21,538 nucleotides of DNA, taken from IMG/VR virus record IMGVR_UViG_3300027816_000458, positions 1-21,538 of that record. One strand, given 5' to 3'. Below the pieces are notes generated by a model. The model was not told the DNA's origin and ran no database searches. It was given only the letters and a program-made list of their open reading frames with translations. The translations under genes were made by a program, and so were the position numbers. This stretch comes from a virus. How positions within the stretch are numbered: position 1 is the stretch's first letter; the number at the start of each line of letters is the position of its first letter. Of the stretch, positions 7,616 through 14,203 are shown piece by piece.

Positions 7616-8107
7616 TTATAGTTGGAAGAAGTTTTCGGGTAATAGTTGATTCTGTACAAGACGTTCAGCCACATCTTTAGGAGTTACTCCTAACTTGACC
7701 ATATCTTCCTGGCGGACTACCTTCTTGTCGTATCCCATGGTAATCATAACTTTAGCAGTTTTGGACCGGGGAAATAGACTTGTCAGCAGAGAGTTAATCT
7801 CGCGATACTTGAGATCGTTATACCAGAGACTCAGGATCTTCTGAACCTTTCTGGTTTTGGTCATGATGTAGTTACGGTTAGACTTGCTGATCTTAGCGAT
7901 CTCCTTGGGTTTATATGCGTATAAACCATAGAGCGCTTCATTGAACAGACGAAGTTGTACAGCATTAAAAACGGGCGGATGTTGGTAATGGACGGTTCCT
8001 TTCTGTTGAATACGTTGTACGTGTTCTACAGTTGGTTGGTACTGAACTTGTTGGATCAGTTTCTGCCGGTAAACCGGCGTCCCTGTTGGTTTTGATGATG
8101 CAACCAT
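7616..8107 (-). CDS. Unknown basic protein, possibly DNA-binding
   Basis: A 163-residue Lys/Arg/Gln-rich protein. The segment YKPKEIAKISKSNRNYIMTK resembles a helix-turn-helix (helix, tight turn around KS, recognition-like helix), and a second segment VRQEDMVKLGVTPKDVAERL near the C-terminus is similarly helical. No family is recognised. It is the first gene after the terminator at 8173-8204 and the TTGTAGA motifs, so it probably begins a transcription unit running through HNH and the helicase. Confidence 0.65.
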   Translation of the reverse strand: MVASSKPTGTPVYRQKLIQQVQYQPTVEHVQRIQQKGTVHYQHPPVFNAVQLRLFNEALYGLYAYKPKEIAKISKSNRNYIMTKTRKVQKILSLWYNDLKYREINSLLTSLFPRSKTAKVMITMGYDKKVVRQEDMVKLGVTPKDVAERLVQNQLLPENFFQL

Positions 8108-8140
8108 GGTTAGGGTTTTAGAGAGGTGAAGATAATAAAA

Positions 8141-8168
8141 GTCTACAAGATGTCAAAGAGTTCTACAA
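8141..8168 (-). promoter_or_regulatory. Two TTGTAGA-type motifs upstream of the 8107 gene
   Basis: On the minus strand TTGTAGAAC (8168-8160) and CTTGTAGAC (8149-8141) lie 35-60 nt before the ATG and just after a terminator. The same TTGTAGAAC sits in the same place at 20932-20924, directly after another terminator. A phage promoter or operator is a reasonable inference; a strict TAnnTTTG element is not seen. Confidence 0.35.
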
Positions 8169-8172
8169 AAAG

Positions 8173-8204
8173 AATGGGAACCAGATAGATACCTGGTTCC
8201 CATT
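8173..8204 (-). terminator. Intrinsic terminator after the 8235 gene
   Basis: A perfect 12-bp stem (AATGGGAACCAG / CTGGTTCCCATT) with an 8-nt loop is followed on the minus strand by CTTTTTG. Confidence 0.8.
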
Positions 8205-8234
8205 TACAGTCTACGTCTACGTTTACATTTTTTC

Positions 8235-8711
8235 TTACAACTGAGCTTCCAAACGAGCTTTACCAGCTGCTTGTAAAGCGTTCATAGCTTTCTGAGCTTG
8301 TTGTACATCTTTGATCTCCTGGCCGTTGGTGTGTGTTACAAACACATCGAACGCATCAGGGTTTGTTGTGTAATTGGCTTGGCGGTAGATCGGCTGATCG
8401 TCCTGACGACAGATCACACCAGTGTCACCGGCAATCTTCAAATCGCGGTCCGGTTCATCTGTGTTGAACGGAGTCAGAGACTCTTTTACCACGATCTTAC
8501 CTTCCAGCTCTTGACCATCTGCAAAGTTCATCTGCTGGAGATCTTCTACTTTACCTTTAATCAACGCAGAGCGCTTAGCTATACGCAGCCAGCCTTGGTC
8601 GTTGATCTCTTGGATTGTTTGCTCCACGCGTACATAACCGTACTCGGGGTTGTTCTCGGATACACCGATAACGTTGCCGTCTTTGTCGGCACACACTGTC
8701 ACTTTTGACAT
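8235..8711 (-). CDS. Unknown acidic protein
   Basis: A 158-residue product starting MSKVTVCADKDGNVIGVSEN. The N-terminal half looks beta-rich (VSENNPEYGYVRVEQ); the C-terminus is an Ala/Gln helix (QAQKAMNALQAAGKARLEAQ). The frame extends to 8756, but the ATG at 8711 follows AAAACCCCTTTTGTT and avoids the upstream terminator hairpin, so it was preferred. It is flanked by terminators on both sides, so it is likely monocistronic with a promoter squeezed into 8712-8734. A structural or decoration-like role is possible but unproven. Confidence 0.7.
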   Translation of the reverse strand: MSKVTVCADKDGNVIGVSENNPEYGYVRVEQTIQEINDQGWLRIAKRSALIKGKVEDLQQMNFADGQELEGKIVVKESLTPFNTDEPDRDLKIAGDTGVICRQDDQPIYRQANYTTNPDAFDVFVTHTNGQEIKDVQQAQKAMNALQAAGKARLEAQL

Positions 8712-8733
8712 AACAAAAGGGGTTTTAGTGATT

Positions 8734-8770
8734 AAAAAAGAAAACCCCGGAGACAAGAAGTCGTCCGGGG
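8734..8770 (-). terminator. Intrinsic terminator after the 8808 gene
   Basis: A GC-rich stem CCCCGGA / TCCGGGG, extended inward by GAC/GTC with one bulged base, is followed on the minus strand by TTTTCTTTTTT. Textbook rho-independent structure. Confidence 0.88.
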
Positions 8771-8807
8771 TCCGGTATAAAAATGTAAGGGGTTTCTATC
8801 TTAACGC

Positions 8808-9056
8808 TTACTCTTCTTCAGTAAAGTCTGGGTCGGTAAGCTTATCAATCTCAGGGATATCGGTTAACTCAGGAAAAGTATCTTCTATATCGTCCTGTAC
8901 AGGTGTTCCTTTGTGTATTACGGATCCAAACCATGGATTGTCAACCATTTCTCCGTAGTTGTGTGCAATAAGGTACTCCAGTTCTTCATCGGACATTTCG
9001 AGATACTGTTCTGTACTGAGCTCGATAACTCTGCCGTTGGGTAACTGGTAGAGCAT
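8808..9056 (-). CDS. Small acidic conserved phage protein
   Basis: An 82-residue product starting MLYQLPNGRVIELSTEQYLE, followed by MSDEELEYLIAHNYGE, a PWFGS turn and a very acidic tail (DIEDTFPELTDIPEIDKL). This layout is similar to small acidic proteins I recall from T4-like marine phages, whose role is unknown to me. It ends 38 nt before a strong terminator and begins after a tandem repeat at 9087-9109 that may be its control region. Confidence 0.75.
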   Translation of the reverse strand: MLYQLPNGRVIELSTEQYLEMSDEELEYLIAHNYGEMVDNPWFGSVIHKGTPVQDDIEDTFPELTDIPEIDKLTDPDFTEEE

Positions 9057-9086
9057 GGTGTACAGGTTAGTTGCTACTAAGTTAAC

Positions 9087-9109
9087 CTCTACAAATAACT
9101 CTACAAATA
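9087..9109. repeat. 12-bp tandem repeat upstream of the 9056 gene
   Basis: CTCTACAAATA occurs at 9087-9097 and again at 9099-9109 (period 12 bp). On the minus strand this reads TATTTGTAGAG twice, about 30-50 nt upstream of the ATG. The TTGTAGA core matches the motif at 8141-8168 and 20924-20932. It is probably regulatory. Confidence 0.45.
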
Positions 9110-9148
9110 GGTAAAAAATGAAAAGCCGGATAATAGGGCTATAATCTG

Positions 9149-9307
9149 TTAGCGACGTCGTTCACGTTCGTAAAAACGCTTCTTCCAGTACGCATTTGTC
9201 TTGTTGATGGCATCTTGTCGTTTGTCGACTTCTGCTTTGAGTTCTTCGTTCTTTCTTTCCAGATCAGCGATCCAGGGAAAGAATTTTCGTAAAAGCTTCT
9301 TAATCAT
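9149..9307 (-). CDS. Very small basic coiled-coil protein
   Basis: A 52-residue frame begins at the ATG at 9307: MIKKLLRKFFPWIADLERKN, then EELKAEVDKRQDAINKTNAY, and a WKKRFYERERRR tail. It is a heptad-like helix with strongly basic ends, and the leader ATAAGTAA fits the local style. It lies between the terminator at 9342-9374 and the 9056 gene. The N-terminus is amphipathic, so membrane or nucleic-acid contact is possible. Function unknown. Confidence 0.65.
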   Translation of the reverse strand: MIKKLLRKFFPWIADLERKNEELKAEVDKRQDAINKTNAYWKKRFYERERRR

Positions 9308-9341
9308 TTACTTATGTTTTGTTTTCACGGATTTAGGTAAC

Positions 9342-9374
9342 AAAAAAGGGGTGAGAACTGAATCCCACCCCTTT
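9342..9374 (-). terminator. Intrinsic terminator after the HTH gene
   Basis: A 9-bp stem AAAGGGGTG / CACCCCTTT with a 12-nt loop is followed on the minus strand by a run of six T. Confidence 0.82.
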
Positions 9375-9395
9375 GCTATCGTTACCGGTTACTTA

Positions 9396-9740
9396 TTAAA
9401 AATTGATCTTGATGCCGTCTTTGTCTATACGGACATCTTTTGCCTCGGAGGATATCTGTACCGAGATACCGTTGACTACGAACTTGTATTCACCGGTACT
9501 TTTGATTATAGGTACTTCTGAGCCTCCTGGAGACGTATGGTTGACCTCTACAGATCCTGTTGGACGTTTACCACGAACAGAAGGAAAGTCCAGTCCTTCG
9601 GCTTTAAAACGGTTTTTGTAGTTGTGTACCGAAGAAATCGCTATACCAAAGTGGTTGGCAATGTCTTCTGGAGCGACACCTTGTTTAACCATGGACCTCA
9701 TTTCGTTAATCTGTGTGACGGACAGTCGTTTGCTTGCCAT
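9396..9740 (-). CDS. HTH DNA-binding regulator
   Basis: A 114-residue protein. Residues 5-45 form a resolvase/transposase-type helix-turn-helix: LSVTQINEMRSMVKQGVAPE, then DIANHFGIAISSVHNYKNRF. A Gly/Pro linker (SVRGKRPTGS) leads to a small beta-rich C-terminal part (EYKFVVNGISVQISSEA and DVRIDKDGIKINF). It is transcribed divergently from the integrase, and its promoter region carries two palindromic AAAACGTTT boxes, so autoregulation and control of the integrase are plausible inferences. A terminator follows 22 nt after the stop. Confidence 0.82.
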   Translation of the reverse strand: MASKRLSVTQINEMRSMVKQGVAPEDIANHFGIAISSVHNYKNRFKAEGLDFPSVRGKRPTGSVEVNHTSPGGSEVPIIKSTGEYKFVVNGISVQISSEAKDVRIDKDGIKINF

Positions 9741-9742
9741 AT

Positions 9743-9779
9743 AAAACGTTTGCGTTAAGTAAAGTTATACAAAACGTTT
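9743..9779. promoter_or_regulatory. Paired AAAACGTTT boxes, candidate operator
   Basis: AAAACGTTT occurs at 9743-9751 and 9771-9779. The second extends to the perfect palindrome AAAACGTTTT. Spacing is 28 bp, and the first box is 3 bp upstream of the HTH gene ATG. Confidence 0.45.
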
Positions 9780-9875
9780 TACATAGGTAGGATTTAAGGT
9801 TTTATTGAGTATCAATAAGTTATGGATTTTGTTGTTTCCGATTTTTACTATCTTACATCGGCTAGAACACGCCAT

Positions 9876-9920
9876 GGATCGTTAGCTCAGTTGGTTTAGA
9901 GCATTACTTTGACAGAGTCG
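9876..9920 (+). pseudogene. 5' half of a tRNA-Val (GAC) gene
   Basis: The sequence from 9876 reads as the 5' part of a bacterial tRNA: acceptor strand GGATCGT, TA, D-arm GCTC-AGTTGGTTTA-GAGC, then anticodon loop TTGACAG at 9909-9915 with anticodon GAC. After about 9920 no variable region, T-arm or 3' acceptor strand follows. It points toward the integrase gene 38 nt downstream, so it is probably a relic or component of the attachment site rather than a decoding tRNA. Integrases usually capture the 3' half of a tRNA, so a 5' half is unusual. Confidence 0.7.
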
Positions 9921-9933
9921 TTTTCAGGTGTGT

Positions 9934-9954
9934 TAACTAGCTATAAACTAGTTA
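9934..9954. repeat. Inverted repeat before the integrase, candidate attP core
   Basis: TAACTAG (9934-9940) and CTAGTTA (9948-9954) flank the 7-bp spacer CTATAAA, ending 3 bp before the integrase ATG. Two short inverted arms around a 7-bp overlap is the normal layout of a tyrosine-recombinase core site. The assignment is inference. Confidence 0.4.
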
Positions 9955-9957
9955 GTT

Positions 9958-10860
9958 ATGAACATCACTCCAACGAATGCTTACGGTAGATGGATGACTC
10001 TCTTCGGAAACCAGGTTCCATACAACGTTGTCACCGTTTCAAGAATGATCAAACGCTGGGATGTCAAGACTCTATACGAGATTCCAGAAAGACTACTTAC
10101 CGATTCGAAGCTCGGGCCGGTCACCTATAACAACAGACTGGCAATCCTACGTCGATTCAGCAAATGGTGTCTTAAGAAGAAGCTGATTAAGTATGACATC
10201 ATGGAAGATCTTTCTACCAGGAAAATACCAGGTAGAAGTAAGACGCGTGAACCTTACTCTGACGAACAGATCCATAAGATTCTAAACGCGTTGTATGATA
10301 AACCCTATACACGGAAGTATTACTACCCGTATATCAAGTTCATGCTGCTCACCGGCGTACGTAATGGTGAAGCAGCCGGTCTTAAAATCGGTAACGTCGA
10401 CTTTTACGATGGGTATATCCTGATAGATAAGTCCTATTCAAGAAAAGTCAACGGTAAGTACCATCTTAAGTCAACCAAGACTGTAAGTGGTGTCCGGTAT
10501 ATACCGATTACCCCGGAACTCAAGGATCTCTTGGAACCTCTTTGTACGAAGAAAGACTCAAATACGTATGTGTTCCGGTCCCGGTTTGGGAATCCTATAC
10601 ACAACGTAAACTTTCAAAAGAGGGTGTTTAAACCCTTACTTAAGAAGCTAGGTATACCAGAGAGGGATCTCTATGCTTGTCGACACACGTTTGGAACGAT
10701 AGCCGTAGAACAAAACATGGACATCCTCTCTGTTGCATACCTGATGGGTCACAGTAAACCCAGAACAGTTCTGGATCACTATGCTAAAATCAGACACAGA
10801 CCTAAGACTCTTCCCCAAGTTGTGCAAACTTTTGGAAAAGACCGCCGAAACGACCTTTAA
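9958..10860 (+). CDS. int: Tyrosine recombinase / phage integrase
   Basis: A 300-residue site-specific recombinase. Residues 1-95 form the helical core-binding domain; there is no separate arm-binding domain. The catalytic domain shows R135 (LLTGVRNGEAAGL), K174 (STKT), Y239-A-C-R242 followed by HTFGT, H265 (LMGHS) and the nucleophile Y275 (DHYAK). The usual HxxR box is YxxR here, a substitution that I believe active enzymes can tolerate. It is one of few plus-strand genes, lies next to a half tRNA and an inverted repeat, and its last 59 bp overlap the end of the convergent gene at 10802. It suggests temperate ability or an integrated ancestor; excisionase is not obvious unless the HTH gene serves. 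Confidence 0.95.
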   Translation: MNITPTNAYGRWMTLFGNQVPYNVVTVSRMIKRWDVKTLYEIPERLLTDSKLGPVTYNNRLAILRRFSKWCLKKKLIKYDIMEDLSTRKIPGRSKTREPYSDEQIHKILNALYDKPYTRKYYYPYIKFMLLTGVRNGEAAGLKIGNVDFYDGYILIDKSYSRKVNGKYHLKSTKTVSGVRYIPITPELKDLLEPLCTKKDSNTYVFRSRFGNPIHNVNFQKRVFKPLLKKLGIPERDLYACRHTFGTIAVEQNMDILSVAYLMGHSKPRTVLDHYAKIRHRPKTLPQVVQTFGKDRRNDL

Positions 10861-11386
10861 CGTCATTGGTGTCTGTACCCTTATTACTCAGCTTTTCGTT
10901 GATGGTCAGTTCAACATCATCTACCATCTCACCTTCTTCTGTGATCTTCTTACCCTTACGGTGGATGTCGTAACAGAAACTTGATGTTTTGTCACCGGTA
11001 TCAATCGTAATAAACACAGCTTCCTGCTGTATAGGTAAGTGATCCCAATTGTCTTCGGTTACATTGTCTTTCGGATCAGCTGTTCTTACCCAGACTTCTG
11101 ATGCCCAACCAACGCTCTCGACGCTGATGATTTCATTCATCTTTTTAGCGATCTTAGGAATCACTTCGTCAACGAAAGTTTGTTTGGTTTCTCCAGACTC
11201 CATAAACTCGCTGGGAATCATGACGTGGATTACCGCGTCTTTGGGTTCTGTTGTGTTTTCGATAAGCTCCTGTTTATGCTTACCAAACACGGTAATAGAT
11301 GGTGGAAGGTGACCCATAGACTCCATCATCATCTTGATGTTTTGGACGTACATTTCCAATGTCTCGTCCATCCTTTCTTGTGTCAT
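10802..11386 (-). CDS. Unknown acidic protein
   Basis: A 194-residue product starting MTQERMDETLEMYVQNIKMM. It contains mixed alpha/beta stretches (DAVIHVMIPSEFMESG, EAVFITIDTGDKTSSFCYDI) and an acidic middle. The last about 20 residues (KGRFGGLFQKFAQLGEES) are encoded opposite the integrase 3' end. No family recognised. The ATG follows TCCAACTATTATG. It sits at the end of the operon running from 13542. Confidence 0.7.
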   Translation of the reverse strand: MTQERMDETLEMYVQNIKMMMESMGHLPPSITVFGKHKQELIENTTEPKDAVIHVMIPSEFMESGETKQTFVDEVIPKIAKKMNEIISVESVGWASEVWVRTADPKDNVTEDNWDHLPIQQEAVFITIDTGDKTSSFCYDIHRKGKKITEEGEMVDDVELTINEKLSNKGTDTNDVKGRFGGLFQKFAQLGEES

Positions 11387-11402
11387 AATAGTTGGATAGA
11401 AG

Positions 11403-11717
11403 TTAACAAATTACTGTAGACTCTTCAACGCTAAGATGAGTAACGATTGTTTTATCCCATGTATGTATGAACCTCATCAAAATATGTAACTCAACAAACG
11501 TAGCGTAGTCTACTGATTTGAACTTTTTGTCAAATGTGATATTGTTACCGTCGTCTACAGCAGTGACGATAGTTTCTCCTCTTACATGATCAGACCAAAC
11601 AGGATTATTACTACGTTTTAAAGTGTACACCGTAGCGCTTGTCTTTGGATCTTCAGTTACTTCGATGTAGTACTCAACATTATCGTTTTCGTCATTGACT
11701 ACTTTAAATCTTTTCAT
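11403..11717 (-). CDS. Unknown 104-residue protein
   Basis: The product starts MKRFKVVNDENDNVEYYIEV and is beta-rich in its first half (TVYTLKRSNNPVWSDH), with a helix near the end. Its start overlaps the previous gene's end by 14 nt. Not recognised. Confidence 0.65.
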   Translation of the reverse strand: MKRFKVVNDENDNVEYYIEVTEDPKTSATVYTLKRSNNPVWSDHVRGETIVTAVDDGNNITFDKKFKSVDYATFVELHILMRFIHTWDKTIVTHLSVEESTVIC

Positions 11718-11985
11718 CGGGTTGATTTTTTAGAAAGTCAGTAAGCTCTTCCAGACCTTTGACGTGTTTGCGTTCTAGAATAAACTCATCCCAGGCTCCG
11801 AAACGACATTTGTACCCAAAGATGTATTTAAGACCATATTTTAACCGGTACCAGAAAGACTTCCGTACCAAGTGAATATGGACAAACACTTCTCTGGATA
11901 TCTGATCCTCGTGAGGGTGAAGTACTATCTGATGTTCTGTACTGTTACAGCTACAGACAAAAATTACTGGTTTATCGTCTTTCAT
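11704..11985 (-). CDS. Small conserved phage protein of unknown function
   Basis: A 93-residue product starting MKDDKPVIFVCSCNSTEHQI, then FVHIHLVRKSFWYRLKYGLK followed by YIFGYKCRFGAWDEFILE. The order CxCNSxEHQ, HIHL, F(W)xRLKYGxKYIFGYKCRxGxxDEF is familiar to me from many phage genomes as a protein without assigned role. The CxC near the N-terminus and KC later could bind metal. Part of the operon from the AAA ATPase; overlaps the next gene. Confidence 0.75.
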   Translation of the reverse strand: MKDDKPVIFVCSCNSTEHQIVLHPHEDQISREVFVHIHLVRKSFWYRLKYGLKYIFGYKCRFGAWDEFILERKHVKGLEELTDFLKNQPDEKI

Positions 11986-12016
11986 TGTACGCGATTTAAG
12001 TATGGTCTAATAGGGT

Positions 12017-13060
12017 TTAGAAAGCACCGGGGTGGAAAGCAAAAGCTCTGTGAGTCTTGTTGACTTTTTCAAAACGATAGTGATTAGTAACTTCTTCGTC
12101 TTCACCTTTTTCGTTTTCTTGCCATACTCTTACTTTAACTTCGCTTTCGCTCATTACATCTACGATAGTACCTATGTATCTACCGGCAACGTAGATCTCA
12201 GCACCCAGTGAGAATGTGTTGAAGTAGTTAGGACTTACTGTAGCGTAAGTATTGACTTCTTCTTTGTCACCAGTTTTGAGAATCTTGTAAACGTTGAACA
12301 GTTCGTTTCTGTCAGAGTGAATGTTGAATACATCTCGGAAGTTGATAGGATCTTCTTCGTGGATGTTTACTTCTTCGATCACGCTGGTTACCAGGTCCAT
12401 AGTAATGATTGGTAACTGAGAAATGAAGTCAATTGTACACTGTCTTAAGTGTGGAAACTTGAGCTTGTCGTCTACTACCTCCATGATAATATTCAAGCTC
12501 ATGTCGTCAAAGGTCTTTACGTATCGTACACGACCAGGACGCTGCAGCAGGTTCTTATCAACTCGTAACTCGTTGGTAGTCAACAAGAAAAACAGACGAT
12601 GTTTGGTGTTCATAGCACCGTCCATAATGGTCAACAGTGAGTTTTCGTATCCGTTATAGATTTTCTCAAACTCATCAACGAATACTACTACATTCTGCTG
12701 GATGTCGTTTAAGAAAGAAATCAGTTTTTTGTGGTGGAAACCAACAACGATAATTGGTTGGTCCAGTCCCATTGCGATCTGCTTAGCAGTAACGGTTTTA
12801 CCGGTACCTTTCAGACCGTTAAGTAATACACCAAAGTTACCGCCGGTGTTGTTATAGGACTTCAGTACGCGGTTAATAAAACCGGTTTCTACGCCGTAGA
12901 CTTTCTTAGGAAGTTCAAAAACATCTTGTGATCTTTCCAGATACAGATTGTCAAACGGATCAATACATACCTTGTACACTCCATTAGGAAGTGTTTTTAA
13001 CTGAGAGGAAACTTCGCTGATCATGTAGCTGTTTCCTGATTGAACCCAAACGTTGTTCAT
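12017..13060 (-). CDS. AAA ATPase (BCS1/FtsH-like core)
   Basis: A 347-residue protein. Residues 1-60 form an N-terminal beta-rich part; the AAA core has Walker A GLKGTGKT at 82-89, Walker B VVVFVDE at 124-130, sensor 1 LLTTNE at 159-164 and the arginine-containing RPGRVRY at 174-180. A C-terminal part of about 90 residues (from about 255) looks like a small beta-barrel (AEIYVAGRYIGTIVDVM, SEVKVRVWQENEKGEDEEV). Single-AAA proteins of this type are common in large phages; the substrate is unknown. The leader TACAAAAACACAACACA before the ATG is typical of the window. It is distinct from the MoxR-type ATPase at 1800. Confidence 0.88.
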   Translation of the reverse strand: MNNVWVQSGNSYMISEVSSQLKTLPNGVYKVCIDPFDNLYLERSQDVFELPKKVYGVETGFINRVLKSYNNTGGNFGVLLNGLKGTGKTVTAKQIAMGLDQPIIVVGFHHKKLISFLNDIQQNVVVFVDEFEKIYNGYENSLLTIMDGAMNTKHRLFFLLTTNELRVDKNLLQRPGRVRYVKTFDDMSLNIIMEVVDDKLKFPHLRQCTIDFISQLPIITMDLVTSVIEEVNIHEEDPINFRDVFNIHSDRNELFNVYKILKTGDKEEVNTYATVSPNYFNTFSLGAEIYVAGRYIGTIVDVMSESEVKVRVWQENEKGEDEEVTNHYRFEKVNKTHRAFAFHPGAF

Positions 13061-13077
13061 TGTGTTGTGTTTTTGTA

Positions 13078-13296
13078 TTAGAGATTAGGATTACTTGGTT
13101 TTTCCTTCATCAGCTCCCACTCTGTATCGAGAGCTTGATTATAGGTATAAGTTCTGTCGCAGGTAGGACAGATTAAAGCGTTACCGTCAGCTGTGTGTCC
13201 TACCACCGGTTCTCCTGGTTTTATTTGAGGAGCACATGTAGAACAGTCACACGCGTTACACTGCTTACAGTATGGACAGTAGAAGCCTCCTTTCAT
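13078..13296 (-). CDS. Small zinc-ribbon protein
   Basis: A 72-residue product starting MKGGFYCPYCKQCNACDCST. Many cysteines (CPYC at 7-10, CNAC, CSTC, then CPTC at 43-46) suggest one or two zinc ribbons. The C-terminus is a short charged helix. The start overlaps the upstream gene's TGA by 4 nt (ATGA). Role unknown. Confidence 0.7.
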   Translation of the reverse strand: MKGGFYCPYCKQCNACDCSTCAPQIKPGEPVVGHTADGNALICPTCDRTYTYNQALDTEWELMKEKPSNPNL

Positions 13297-13394
13297 AAGC
13301 GTAAGTTTATTTTGTACACGTTGTACAGTAGAAATAATAAGACACAGTATGTAACAAACAGTATCACGCCGGTCTTGTCTGTTTTCTTTTTCAT
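13293..13394 (-). CDS. Very small single-pass membrane peptide
   Basis: 33 residues from the ATG at 13394: MKKKTDKTGVILFVTYCVLL then FLLYNVYKINLRL. A basic N-terminus, one hydrophobic helix and a basic tail. The leader TACTAAAACGAAAACT fits the local starts, and the stop overlaps the next ATG. A longer frame to 13475 exists but would cover the 45-residue gene upstream. Function unknown. Confidence 0.55.
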   Translation of the reverse strand: MKKKTDKTGVILFVTYCVLLFLLYNVYKINLRL

Positions 13395-13404
13395 AGTTTT
13401 CGTT

Positions 13405-13542
13405 TTAGTAACGTAATAACCGGTACTTAAAGCACCAGGTCTTGTACTTGGTAGCCAATGGGCTATTGTGCTCACCGTACTTTCTGATGATCTGTAGGTG
13501 AGTGTTGTACCAGCTCAAAGCATTCTTTTTTGTTGGTAACAT
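13405..13542 (-). CDS. Very small basic protein
   Basis: A 45-residue frame begins at the ATG at 13542: MLPTKKNALSWYNTHLQIIR then KYGEHNSPLATKYKTWCFKY. Its leader CTAAACAAAACAACAAAC is the clearest start-site leader in the window. It is followed 10 nt later by the membrane peptide. Rich in Lys, Tyr and Trp; possibly nucleic-acid binding. Not recognised. Confidence 0.6.
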   Translation of the reverse strand: MLPTKKNALSWYNTHLQIIRKYGEHNSPLATKYKTWCFKYRLLRY

Positions 13543-13560
13543 GTTTGTTGTTTTGTTTAG

Positions 13561-14196
13561 CACCCTTCAGAGTTATCTGAGTAGGGTCACGTAGTTAAAT
13601 AGTACGTCATATCTGAGTTAAACTCTGGGTAATCTTAGGACAGACCCCACCTGTCAGTACTCTCTCGTTTTAGATAACTACGCTTGCTGAGCACTCATTC
13701 GTGTTGTAGGAAATACTCATCCTCTTCGCAGTCATTCCGTCATATTCCTTGCTCAAGGGAACAACACGTTACGTCTTACAACGTACATCTTTGTTTAAAG
13801 TCGTATCAATGTTTAACGACTGACTGTTTAATGTGATTCACAGACAACATAGAAGATAACAACTACTGCCTTCTAAGACAGGATAATTTCTTATAGGTGG
13901 TTAGAACTATCGTTATTCACGACCACACGGGTAGCGTGGCAAAAAGGGTAGCTCCGTTTCCAGTCAGCTATAACTCCCTCTTTTTTCTCTAACACTTCAT
14001 TTCGCGTTTACCTTTACATCAACTCAAACTACTCACATCTTAGAACTGTGAGATGCTCAAGCCAGAAGGTCGTTGGCATTTGTTTGTAGTCAATCAGTAG
14101 TTGTTAAAGAACTTAAAAATGTAGTTGGTGGCAGGGTTGGGTTAACTCCGACTGAATAAATCCAGCAGCCTGCACTTCTATGGCCACACCAACTAC
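13561..14196 (-). ncRNA. Large structured non-coding RNA region (about 640 nt), family not recognised
   Basis: No credible reading frame exists between the genes at 13542 and 14204. Instead many perfect short stems are present: 14121-14130/14187-14196 (10 bp), 14032-14037/14047-14052 (6 bp), 13799-13804/13816-13821 (6 bp), 13700-13707/13761-13768 (8 bp) and 13639-13643/13651-13655 (5 bp). The region begins 8 nt after the stop of the 14204 gene and lies near a tmRNA and tRNA-like genes. Size, phage context and neighbourhood fit the large ornate RNA classes GOLLD and ROOL, but no consensus could be checked. I saw no RNase P core (GAGGAAAGUCC) and no group I intron core. Strand is inferred from the operon. 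Confidence 0.5.
13562..13630 (-). promoter_or_regulatory. Leader hairpin upstream of the 13542 gene
   Basis: CAGAGTT (13568-13574) pairs with AACTCTG (13621-13627), flanked by ACC/GGT, and ACGTA (13589-13593) pairs with TACGT (13603-13607) inside. It ends about 20 nt before the ATG. It may be the 3' domain of the large RNA or a translational control element. Confidence 0.35.
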
Positions 14197-14203
14197 AAAG
14201 ATC

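Noticed and set aside
9818-9900. Short plus-strand ORF from ATG at about 9818 ending in the half-tRNA
   Set aside because: About 25 codons, no supporting leader, ends by chance in the D-loop sequence.
14121-14196. Resemblance of the first RNA hairpin to a 5S rRNA (GTGGCCATAG, AGTTAAC)
   Set aside because: Only two short words match, the third domain of 5S is absent and the length is about 76 nt.
13561-14196. RNase P RNA
   Set aside because: The universal core segments (GAGGAAAGUCC and ACAGAAnCCGGCUUAU type) were not found on either strand here or at 20317-20580.
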